Positions 1 through 5,842 of a stretch of DNA of 7,486 bases are shown in pieces. This DNA is from a bacterium (GTDB lineage Bacteria > Zixibacteria > MSB-5A5 > GN15 > FEB-12). A program made the position numbers and the translations under genes. The stretch spans positions 1-7,486 of the forward strand of contig DAOUUR010000105.1 of NCBI GenBank assembly GCA_030668045.1, read 5' to 3'. A model generated the notes under the pieces. That model was not told where the DNA came from. It made no database searches and saw nothing but the letters and a program-made list of their open reading frames with translations. The number at the start of each line of letters is the position of its first letter. Position 1 is the first letter of the stretch.

Positions 1-161
1 ATCTCAGCGGCATTACCGTCGGTTTTGTCCCTGACGCCACTGATTTCGCCGGACAGGCGGGCCTCGGAGTCAGTAATCTGCTGGGACACATAATCCTTGT
101 TGACCCCACAGCCACCAACCATCAGGACAATAAGTCCAAATAGTATCAATGTCTTCTTCAT
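1..161 (-). CDS. Putative lipoprotein, N-terminal fragment (3' end outside window)
   Basis: The first 53 residues are visible. They begin MKKTLILFGLIVLMVGGC, a classic lipoprotein signal: two Lys, a hydrophobic stretch and a lipobox VGGC with the lipidated Cys at residue 18. The mature part (about 19-53) is polar, with Val/Ile/Leu spaced among Gln, Ser, Glu and Lys (YVSQQI, SEARLSGEI), as expected for a coiled-coil or Lpp-like stalk. The ATG is preceded by a purine-rich AAAGAAGGG. The gene lies 117 bp behind the sugar-transporter operon on the same strand; I see no terminator between them, so read-through is possible. In several environmental diderms such a stalk precedes an OmpA-like peptidoglycan-binding domain, but that part would be outside the window, so this is only a guess. 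The lipoprotein call is well supported; the function is not. Confidence 0.75.
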   Translation of the reverse strand, partial: MKKTLILFGLIVLMVGGCGVNKDYVSQQITDSEARLSGEISGVRDKTDGNAAE

Positions 162-177
162 AACCCTTCTTTCCTTT

Positions 178-226
178 CGGTTATCGCTGGAACGTATGAT
201 TTCAAATTTACTGGATTAAATAACCG
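178..226. repeat. 7-bp inverted repeat upstream of the lipoprotein gene
   Basis: CGGTTAT at 178-184 is the exact reverse complement of ATAACCG at 220-226, with 35 bp between the arms. It sits 17-65 bp upstream of the lipoprotein ATG, in the 117-bp gap behind the transporter operon. Arms this short and far apart can arise by chance. It could be a paired regulator site. I found no convincing -35/-10 pair in this gap. Confidence 0.25.
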
Positions 227-278
227 CTCGCTTCAAAGCTAAAGCAACTACTTTTTTTTGGCTCTCAGAAGAGTATTA

Positions 279-1103
279 TTACTGCTTTATCCCGCCTGCT
301 GTGATACCGGAAACTATTCGTTTCTGCATGAAAACAAAGAGAATCAGAACCGGCAGGACGGCTATTGATGATCCCGCCATCAGGTGTTGCCAGTCGATTG
401 CCTGATGTCCCTGGTATAGCGCCAGCGCTACCGGCAAAGTGCGAAGTTGATCCGATGTTGTCAGAATAGACGGAAACAGAAACGAGTTCCAGTTGGTGAA
501 AAAGACCTGAATTGCCAGAACCGCCAGCGCTGGTTTGCACAATGGCATGACGATTGTAAAGAGCACCCGAAAATCACCTGCACCGTCAACACGAGCCGCG
601 TCCTCCATCGACTGCGGGATTGACTCAATATACTGCTTCACAAGGAATATCCCGATCGGATTCACCAGCCACGGGAGAATCAGCGCCCAGTACGAATCGT
701 ACAGACCGGCCTTGAGCATCAGAACGTAAAGAGGGATAATGACAATATGCGCCGGGATCATCAGGATCAGTATCACCGTTACAAAAAGCACCTTGTTCAG
801 TAGCAACCGGTACCGGGCTAACGAGTACGCGACCATCAGAGAGAAGACGATATTACCCAGAGTTACAACACCACCAACAATGAGTGAGTTGAAAAGCGGA
901 CGCGTTATCAAGTCTCCGGCAAACAGGTCGGCATAGTTGGCCAGCGTAAACCCCGATGAAAAGAAATCGCCGATGCTGATACTACTGCCCGCCGACATTA
1001 CCGAGACGCGAAACATCCATAAGAGCGGGAATATCATGATCGCCAGTATCACCGTTGCGATTACATAGCGAACGAGAGAAGATGCAGACTTGCCGGTCAC
1101 CAT
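279..1103 (-). CDS. Sugar ABC transporter permease, MalG type (CUT1)
   Basis: A 274-residue inner-membrane permease, the usual length for MalG/LacG-type subunits. It has about six hydrophobic segments (roughly 12-32, 72-96, 104-128, 136-157, 188-206, 244-260). The cytoplasmic EAA loop that docks on the ATPase is clear at 168-187: DAA, G174, I184, then MP, the form usual in this family (EDAARVDGAG). The C-terminus GITAGGIKQ is also typical of CUT1 MalG-type proteins. It is the last gene of the binding protein-permease-permease operon; its ATG overlaps the stop of the MalF-type gene by 7 bp, so translation is probably coupled. A GAGGAG sits about 13 nt upstream of the ATG. It should pair with the MalF-type protein to import a sugar or oligosaccharide. 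The substrate cannot be read from sequence. No ATPase gene is present in the window. Confidence 0.95.
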   Translation of the reverse strand: MVTGKSASSLVRYVIATVILAIMIFPLLWMFRVSVMSAGSSISIGDFFSSGFTLANYADLFAGDLITRPLFNSLIVGGVVTLGNIVFSLMVAYSLARYRLLLNKVLFVTVILILMIPAHIVIIPLYVLMLKAGLYDSYWALILPWLVNPIGIFLVKQYIESIPQSMEDAARVDGAGDFRVLFTIVMPLCKPALAVLAIQVFFTNWNSFLFPSILTTSDQLRTLPVALALYQGHQAIDWQHLMAGSSIAVLPVLILFVFMQKRIVSGITAGGIKQ

Positions 1104-1966
1104 ATTGGTTGTCGTCTCCTCAATAGTACAAACTGAACAATCGAAAACAGGGCGATAATAACAAACAACACGTAAGCCGCTGCCGAAGCATAACCAAACT
1201 GAAATTGAGTGGTCAAACCGGTTTCGTAGATAAAATATACGGATGTGGACGTATCAAATTTTCCTTTGGTCATTACGAATATCTCAACCATTACCTGGAA
1301 CGATTTGATAGTATTGATGACAACAATGAAAAGCGCGACCGGACGAAGCATCGGCAACGTAATTGAGAAAAACTGCCGAATCTTCCCGGCCCCCGCGATT
1401 TCCGCAGCTTCGTATAGTTCATCAGGGATAGCCTTAAGACCGGCTAAGAAAATCAACATGTAGTAGCCGACCGCCATCCAGACATCCATCGCCATGATTG
1501 AATAGAGGGCCGATCCGCTGTCAAACAGGAATCCGTGCTGAGGGGGAGTGAAGCCAGCCATAGAAGCCAACATCGCGATGTAACCACCCCGTTGATAAAG
1601 GTTGGTGAAGATCAACGCTACAACAACCATCGAAGTAATTGATGGTACAAAGTACCCGGCTCGGAAAAGGCCTCGTCCTTTGAACTGACGGTTTACCAGC
1701 AGAGCCAGCAGGAGGGCAACAGTTGTGGTGATCGGAATTGTCCCGCCAACGAAGATAAACGTATTTTTCAGAGCACTGATGAACGCCGGGTCGGCAAACA
1801 GGAGGCGGAAGTTCTCAAGTCCGGTCCAGTTGAAACCACGACCAAGAAGAGTGTAATCGGTAAATCCAATGACAAGCGAATAGAGAATAGGGAACAACCA
1901 GAAAACCCCAAAGGTGAGAACCCAGGGGAGGGAAAGAACCAGCGCGGTCGCCTTGGACGACTTCAT
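1097..1966 (-). CDS. Sugar ABC transporter permease, MalF/UgpA type (CUT1)
   Basis: A 289-residue inner-membrane permease. The N-terminus (residues 8-35, with LPWVLTFGVFWLFPILYS) is the first membrane helix typical of MalF/UgpA proteins lacking MalF's large periplasmic loop. Further hydrophobic segments lie near 70-90, 107-122, 153-176, 208-222 and 258-283. The EAA loop fits the consensus EAA-X3-G-X9-I-X-LP exactly: E186, A187, A188, G192, I202, L204, P205. This loop contacts the ATP-hydrolysing subunit. The ATG overlaps the stop of the solute-binding protein gene by 4 bp (ATGA), with AAAAGGA immediately upstream, so translation is probably coupled. It forms the transmembrane channel with the MalG-type protein encoded next. 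The family is certain; the transported sugar is unknown. Confidence 0.95.
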   Translation of the reverse strand: MKSSKATALVLSLPWVLTFGVFWLFPILYSLVIGFTDYTLLGRGFNWTGLENFRLLFADPAFISALKNTFIFVGGTIPITTTVALLLALLVNRQFKGRGLFRAGYFVPSITSMVVVALIFTNLYQRGGYIAMLASMAGFTPPQHGFLFDSGSALYSIMAMDVWMAVGYYMLIFLAGLKAIPDELYEAAEIAGAGKIRQFFSITLPMLRPVALFIVVINTIKSFQVMVEIFVMTKGKFDTSTSVYFIYETGLTTQFQFGYASAAAYVLFVIIALFSIVQFVLLRRRQPIW

Positions 1967-3186
1967 TTCCTTTTCGACCGATCGATTTTCTTCCGCGCCT
2001 TATGAAGCGGCTCGGCAATCATACCTGATCCAAAAAGAGCATCTTCAACTGCATCTTCAATAGCAGCTTCTGCATTGACCCAGTACGGATCAACCGGTGG
2101 ATGCACTCCTGAATATATCTGCTTGATAAACGTCTGCAGGTGGATATTCGATTTAAAGTATGGGTCATCCTGTGCCATGATGGACGATGGATTAGCCGAC
2201 CGGTTAGCCTTGCAGAAACTTACCTGATTCTCAGGTGAAGTAACGAATTGGATAAACCGCATTGCGGCCTGCTTGTGGTCCGAGGCGGCGTTTACAGCAA
2301 GGAACTCTCCACCAAGAAACGAACGGCCGGTGAATTTTGGGCCGGGGATGAGTGTCGTCCCGAAGTCAATCGTGCGTTTCTCAAGTTCAATGCGTTTGAG
2401 CAGCCAGTCTCCCGAAATGATAAAACCGATCTTTCCCTCAAGAAAGGCATCCTCAATACCACGTTGATTGGCTACATAGCCGCAAGAGTCGTGCAGGAGC
2501 TTGTAGAACTTGAGAGCCTCAATTCCCTTTTGTGATGACAAGATACAGTACTGGCCATCCGGCGTATAGAGGTGCGCGCCGTTGGACCAGAAGAATGGCA
2601 GAAACTTTTTGTACAAGCGATGCTTCTCCGCTGTATTGGATCCCCATCCGTGTGTGTTTTTTCCGAGATGATCGATCTTGGTTGCGGCTTCCAGAAGATT
2701 ACTCCAACTAATCGGTATGAAATTATCAGCATACTCCGCTTGCCGAAGCAACGCGCGATTGAAAAACAACACTCTCGTCCCAAGTATCCACGGTCTGGCA
2801 TAGATACGTTCGCGATAGGTTGTCATGCCCCACCCCTGATATTTCTCCTGATCTGTCGCTGTTTGCTCGGTGATATCGGCAAGATGTCCGGCGTCGGCAA
2901 ACTGAGCAATCCAGTCAGACCCCAACTCAAGAATATCGGGACCCCGGTCTGATGCCAGCGCCATGACGATTTTTTCATGACCGTTCGCCCAGGTCAGGTC
3001 GGAAACTTTGACCTTGATATCTGGATTGGCTTTCTCAAACTCCGCAACGATCTTGTTGACGGTTGGTTTGATGCTTGGGTCGGTCCAGAACTGCCACCAT
3101 TCGATTGTAGTTTCAGCCGTTACTGGGGCCGCCAGCGCGATTATCACAACTATCAGAATAATTTTCGAGAGTGTCGATCTATTCAC
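1963..3186 (-). CDS. Extracellular solute-binding protein, family 1 (sugar ABC importer)
   Basis: A 407-residue periplasmic protein that captures the sugar and delivers it to the two permeases. Residues 1-24 form a Sec signal peptide (basic MNRSTLSK, hydrophobic 9-20, probable cleavage after PVTA). There is no lipobox Cys, so the mature protein should be soluble in a periplasm, which suggests a diderm. Family features in order: EWWQFW near the mature N-terminus (29-34), a MALASDRGPDILELGSDW segment (75-92), a GIEALKFYKLL helix (221-231), GKIGFIISGDW (251-261), FLGGEFLAVN (290-299) and AAMRFIQFVTSPENQ (307-321). The aromatic residues W30, W31, W34, W260 and W369 could stack against sugar rings. 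The start is GTG at 3186-3184, chosen because AAAGGA (3194-3199 on the plus strand) lies 7 nt upstream and the signal peptide begins there. It is the first gene of the operon, behind a good promoter. The substrate is unknown. Confidence 0.94.
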   Translation of the reverse strand: MNRSTLSKIILIVVIIALAAPVTAETTIEWWQFWTDPSIKPTVNKIVAEFEKANPDIKVKVSDLTWANGHEKIVMALASDRGPDILELGSDWIAQFADAGHLADITEQTATDQEKYQGWGMTTYRERIYARPWILGTRVLFFNRALLRQAEYADNFIPISWSNLLEAATKIDHLGKNTHGWGSNTAEKHRLYKKFLPFFWSNGAHLYTPDGQYCILSSQKGIEALKFYKLLHDSCGYVANQRGIEDAFLEGKIGFIISGDWLLKRIELEKRTIDFGTTLIPGPKFTGRSFLGGEFLAVNAASDHKQAAMRFIQFVTSPENQVSFCKANRSANPSSIMAQDDPYFKSNIHLQTFIKQIYSGVHPPVDPYWVNAEAAIEDAVEDALFGSGMIAEPLHKARKKIDRSKRK

Positions 3187-3215
3187 AACTCAATCCTTTC
3201 TTGCTAACTATCATG

Positions 3216-3232
3216 TGTACAAGGTCGTACGG
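3216..3232. promoter_or_regulatory. Possible operator: two GTAC half-sites at the transcription start
   Basis: TGTACA (3216-3221) and CGTACGG (3226-3232) place two GTAC cores 10 bp apart. They lie just downstream of the -10 box of the ABC operon, across the predicted start of transcription, where a repressor would act. Similar cores recur in the palindrome at 6663-6678. The motif is short, so chance is a real alternative. Confidence 0.25.
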
Positions 3233-3238
3233 TATCCG

Positions 3239-3266
3239 AATATATCGCCCCTCGCTCAACGGTCAA
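3239..3266 (-). promoter_or_regulatory. Sigma70-like promoter of the sugar ABC operon
   Basis: Read on the minus strand: -35 TTGACC (3266-3261), a 16-bp spacer and -10 TATATT (3244-3239). Each box matches the consensus at five of six positions. Transcription should start near 3232, giving a leader of about 45 nt before the GTG start of the solute-binding protein gene, with its AAAGGA ribosome site inside. This is the best promoter in the window. Confidence 0.7.
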
Positions 3267-3285
3267 TTAAAATGTAGCAGCTAGA

Positions 3286-3425
3286 AGGTTGTTGAAAAAA
3301 CAGAGCAATCGTCATTGCGAGGCGTGCCTTGCGCGCCGTGGCAATCTCTGAGTGGCTGCCCCATAACAATTGGAGATTGCCGCGATTCGCTCGCAATGAC
3401 CGAAATGAGGCTTTTTCTGCAATCT
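3286..3425. repeat. MITE-like palindromic repeat (GTCATTGCGAG family)
   Basis: A 140-bp non-coding palindrome. Outer ends: AGGTTGTTGAAAAA (3286-3299) against the complement of 3412-3425, matching at 11 of 14 positions. Middle arms: GTCATTGCGAG (3311-3321) pairs perfectly with CTCGCAATGAC (3390-3400). Inner arms: GGCAATCTC (3340-3348) pairs perfectly with GAGATTGCC (3373-3381). Dispersed palindromes with these GTCATTGCGAG/GGCAATCTC arms are, to my knowledge, common between genes in many environmental bacteria and look like non-autonomous mobile elements. I see no clear target-site duplication, and the right end is degraded, which suggests an old insertion. It lies between the divergent transporter and membrane-protein operons. 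Confidence 0.75.
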
Positions 3426-3445
3426 GCTGGTCTGTATATTTGGTC

Positions 3446-3480
3446 AACCCTCTCGATCAATTGAAAAGCGGCTTGCCACT
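3446..3480 (+). repeat. Direct repeat copy 1 with CTTG-loop hairpin
   Basis: A 35-bp unit starting AACCCTCTCGATCAAT. Its 3' part folds as AGCGG (3467-3471), loop CTTG, CCACT (3476-3480), with one C-A mismatch. It matches copy 2 (3513-3547), 67 bp downstream, at 27 of 35 positions. Two of the five stem pairs differ by compensating changes between the copies (A-T to G-C outermost, G-C to A-T innermost), which points to selection for the fold rather than the sequence. Confidence 0.55.
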
Positions 3481-3512
3481 GTCGAGCCAGCTTCAGATCC
3501 GCGCATTGCGTT

Positions 3513-3547
3513 AACCCTCCCGATCAATCCAAAGGCGACTTGTCGCC
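3513..3547 (+). repeat. Direct repeat copy 2 with CTTG-loop hairpin
   Basis: A 35-bp unit starting AACCCTCCCGATCAAT. It folds into a perfect five-pair hairpin: GGCGA (3534-3538), loop CTTG (3539-3542), TCGCC (3543-3547). Its last two bases are shared with the first two of the terminator-like hairpin at 3546, so the two stems compete or stack at that point. It is the partner of the copy at 3446-3480. Confidence 0.55.
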
Positions 3548-3563
3548 GGCTTGCCGGTTTTTT
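3546..3563 (+). terminator. Intrinsic-terminator-like hairpin in the leader of the membrane-protein operon
   Basis: CCGG-CTTG-CCGG (3546-3557) is followed directly by six T (3558-3563). G(CUUG)C is a known stabilised RNA tetraloop, which would help such a short stem. No plus-strand gene lies upstream in this gap, so there is no obvious transcript to end. It may attenuate a leader transcript of the operon that starts at 3601, or protect it from read-through. The four-pair stem is short for a strong terminator. Confidence 0.4.
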
Positions 3564-3600
3564 GTTGATAGGGGGTGGGCACACTGCTCTTATTGAGGCC

Positions 3601-4419
3601 ATGCTGTTTCCTGTACTTGCTACTACCGCCAATGTGGGGTGGTTCGATCCTGACAAACTATGGACGCTGATTGCGGCCCTTGTCGCAATTGTCATTGTCT
3701 TGTACACGACCTATCATCGCAAGAGCCGGGACAAATTCAAAGTTCGGCAGATCGCCGGAATCAGCGCGGTCGAGGATGCGATCGGACGAGCCACCGAGAT
3801 GGCCCGGCCGATTCTATTTACACCGGGATGGGGGGGAGACATTCAGCGACCGACAACGATTGCCTCGATGAACTTCCTGAGCCATATTGCAGAAAAAACC
3901 GCCAGCTATGACTGCACCCTCATCTATCCGACCCATGATCCTGTAATCATGACAGTCGCCCAGGAAGTGGTGCGCGAGAGTTATGTCAGGGCGGGACACG
4001 CGGATCGATACCGCGAAGATAACATCAGCTACGTTTCTTCAACGCAGTTTGGCTACGCCGCCGCAGTCGATGGGTTGATCAGTCGGCAGAAACCAGCCTC
4101 GATATTTCTGCTTGGTACTTTTGAAGCCGAGTCGTTGATACTGGCCGAAACTGGTAATTCGATAGGTGCCATTCAAATTGCCGGCACCGACTCAACTATC
4201 CAACTTTCGTTTTTCATTGTTGCCTGTGACTTCACGCTCATCGGTGAGGAACTGTTCGCTGCTTCGGGGTATCTCTCGGGAAATCGCTCGATTCTCGCCT
4301 CGGTGCGGGCGCAGGATATTCTCAAGGTTATCATCATTGTGTTGTTGATGGTGGCCGTAGTTGTGGCGTCAATAAATGAAATCAGTGGCGAGCAACTACT
4401 TGGTTGGTGGGGTTTCTGA
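3601..4419 (+). CDS. Uncharacterised membrane protein, DUF6754-like, first gene of a four-gene cassette
   Basis: A 272-residue protein with two membrane helices (about 20-37 and 241-258). Between them lies a conserved soluble domain (about 45-235) that the basic residues after helix 1 (YHRKSRDKFK) place in the cytoplasm. Conserved-looking stretches are IAGISAVEDAIGRATEMARP (51-70), THDPVIMTVAQEVVRESYVRAG (111-132), ETGNSIGAIQIAGTD (183-197) and ACDFTLIGEELFAASGYLS (208-226). From memory these match the DUF6754 family, whose role is unknown; I could not run a search. I see no P-loop or recognised catalytic motif. The start is ATG 3601, with GAGG just upstream. A TTG at 3562 would add 13 residues but falls inside the T-run of the hairpin and has no ribosome site. 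The stop overlaps the next ATG by one base (TGATG). A run of seven G (3830-3836) lies in frame within the gene. Confidence 0.8.
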   Translation: MLFPVLATTANVGWFDPDKLWTLIAALVAIVIVLYTTYHRKSRDKFKVRQIAGISAVEDAIGRATEMARPILFTPGWGGDIQRPTTIASMNFLSHIAEKTASYDCTLIYPTHDPVIMTVAQEVVRESYVRAGHADRYREDNISYVSSTQFGYAAAVDGLISRQKPASIFLLGTFEAESLILAETGNSIGAIQIAGTDSTIQLSFFIVACDFTLIGEELFAASGYLSGNRSILASVRAQDILKVIIIVLLMVAVVVASINEISGEQLLGWWGF

Positions 4420-5036
4420 TGGAACGACGGTTGCCTCTGCTGGTCTGCTTTGTTTCCGGCCTGTTGATGTTCATCATGTACTTTTCATCGCATCCGACGG
4501 CAAGGTTGATTAATCTAACTGTTCCACTCTACTGGCAGATTGTATTTGCCTTTACGTTGATAATCGGCGTGGCGAGTTACCTGCGGAACAATGTGAGAGG
4601 AATCAAAAAGGGTGAGAGCCGTCCTTACAGAATTGTCTCTGTAGGAGGCTTCGTGACAATGGTGGCGGTAGCCGCGATTTGGGGCATCAAGGCTGACACG
4701 CCGTTCATGTGGATTTTTGAAAATATCCAGATCCCAATGCAGTCTACTGTTTTTGCTCTGTTGGCTTTTTTCGTTGCTTCGGCATCGTTTCGTGGATTCC
4801 GAGCCAGATCAATCCCGGCTACAATCCTGCTCATCACCGCCCTACTGATTTTGCTCAGCCGCACGCCGTTGGGAAACCTGTTTGACTTCTTACCAGATCT
4901 GGCCGATTGGCTTCGCAACTATCCGTCGATGTCGGCCCGTCGCGCCATTCTTGTCGGAATCGGACTGGGATCGCTTACAACATCATTGCGCGTGATTATC
5001 GGTATCGAGCGAACCTGGCTGGGGGGTGACAAGTGA
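4419..5036 (+). CDS. Uncharacterised polytopic membrane protein, second gene of the cassette
   Basis: A 205-residue, very hydrophobic protein with about six membrane helices (roughly 5-22, 37-54, 71-89, 107-123, 131-147, 174-194) and short loops. The motif-like parts are PMQSTVFALLAFFVASASFRGFRAR (106-130), which ends in a basic turn, and SLRVIIGIERTWLGG near the C-terminus. I know of no characterised family that fits. The ATG at 4419 shares one base with the TGA of the gene before (TGATG), and GGTGGGG lies a few bases upstream. In-frame TTG 4404 or GTG 4407 starts are possible but would place the start deeper inside the first gene. The tight coupling suggests it is made in fixed ratio with the first protein, probably as the membrane core of the same complex. 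That is an inference. Confidence 0.8.
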   Translation: MERRLPLLVCFVSGLLMFIMYFSSHPTARLINLTVPLYWQIVFAFTLIIGVASYLRNNVRGIKKGESRPYRIVSVGGFVTMVAVAAIWGIKADTPFMWIFENIQIPMQSTVFALLAFFVASASFRGFRARSIPATILLITALLILLSRTPLGNLFDFLPDLADWLRNYPSMSARRAILVGIGLGSLTTSLRVIIGIERTWLGGDK

Positions 5037-5842
5037 AGCGACTGGAACCCCGCCACTGGATTTTTGTCGGACTGTTTGTGGCTATCGGTTGCACGATGCT
5101 GCTGAAGATTCCGCTTGAAATCCCGATCACAGATCAAACTCAGAAGATGTACGACTACATTGAATCGCTTCCGGAAGGTTCGCCTCTGATAATCTCGTTT
5201 GACCATGAGGCTTCGTCGTTGCCTGAGATCAAGCCTATAGCTCTGTCGATTCTTCGTCATGCTTTCCGCAAAGGTCACAAGTTGATCGGCGTGGCGCTCT
5301 ACGCCGAAGGTACGCTGATCGGGTATCGCTTGATGCAGGAGACGGCCGCCGAGTATGACCGGGAATATGGTCGTGATTATGCCTATCTCGGTTTTCGACC
5401 ACAGTACATCGCAGCTATTCTCTCTATGGGCGAATCATTAGAGCAGACGTTCCCACAGGATTATCTCGGCAATGACTTCCAGGATATTGAGATGCTTCGG
5501 ACTATCGGCAACTATGACGATGTTGCCGGGGTTATTTCGATTGCCGATGGTTCCCTTACAACCCACTGGATCGAATACGGCGGGGGACGGTATGATGTCC
5601 GCATTCTGGCCGGGGTAACGGCTGCGATGGTGACAACATACGATCCGTACGTAGCTTCTGGGCAGCTTAATGCGCTGGTGGCTGGACTTCGTGGCGCTGC
5701 TGAATACGAAAAGCTGATTGACCGTGAGGGCGGTGGAAATCGCGGCATGCTGGCACAGTCAACCGCGCATCTCTATGTGATCGTACTCATTATAATCGGC
5801 AACGTGGCGTATTTCAGATCGCGACGAAAGGGGAGAGGCTGA
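5033..5842 (+). CDS. Uncharacterised bitopic membrane protein with large extracytoplasmic domain, third gene of the cassette
   Basis: A 269-residue protein. The N-terminal basic segment MKRLEPRHW is followed by a membrane helix (about 9-24). A large soluble domain follows (about 30-245), then a second helix (about 246-261) and a strongly basic tail RSRRKGRG. By the positive-inside rule both ends are in the cytoplasm and the large domain is outside the membrane. The domain reads as alternating strands and helices (PLIISFDHEA 51-60, KLIGVALYAEG 83-93, YAYLGFRPQYIAAILSMG 117-133, VAGVISIADG 164-173), but I cannot assign a fold. The end of the domain (ASGQLNALVAGLRGAAEYEK) faintly resembles the matching region of the first protein. 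The GTG start overlaps the upstream TGA (GTGA), with GGGGGGTGA just before it. There is no lipobox. The function is unknown. Confidence 0.8.
   Translation: MKRLEPRHWIFVGLFVAIGCTMLLKIPLEIPITDQTQKMYDYIESLPEGSPLIISFDHEASSLPEIKPIALSILRHAFRKGHKLIGVALYAEGTLIGYRLMQETAAEYDREYGRDYAYLGFRPQYIAAILSMGESLEQTFPQDYLGNDFQDIEMLRTIGNYDDVAGVISIADGSLTTHWIEYGGGRYDVRILAGVTAAMVTTYDPYVASGQLNALVAGLRGAAEYEKLIDREGGGNRGMLAQSTAHLYVIVLIIIGNVAYFRSRRKGRG

Noticed and set aside
240..262. T-run of eight (252-259) as a plus-strand terminator
   Set aside because: The preceding sequence folds only weakly and there is no plus-strand gene upstream. On the minus strand it is an A-run, which does not terminate the ABC operon.
2572..2952. 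Plus-strand open frame of 126 codons
   Set aside because: It lies entirely antisense to the solute-binding protein gene, has no ribosome site and no recognisable domain; the minus-strand protein has full family motifs.
3435..3440. TATATT as a -10 box for the membrane cassette
   Set aside because: There is no acceptable -35 at 16-18 bp and no properly spaced extended -10 element, so I do not call a promoter.
3286..3547. CRISPR array
   Set aside because: There are only two imperfect direct repeats plus one large palindrome, without regular spacers or cas genes.
3562..3600. TTG start at 3562 giving a 285-residue first cassette protein
   Set aside because: It begins inside the T-run of the hairpin, has no ribosome site, and the added residues are not needed for the first membrane helix. 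ATG 3601 is preferred.
3830..3836. Run of seven G as a phase-variable or frameshift site
   Set aside because: The frame is intact and the run encodes Trp-Gly-Gly within a plausible domain. One G7 run is weak evidence for slippage.
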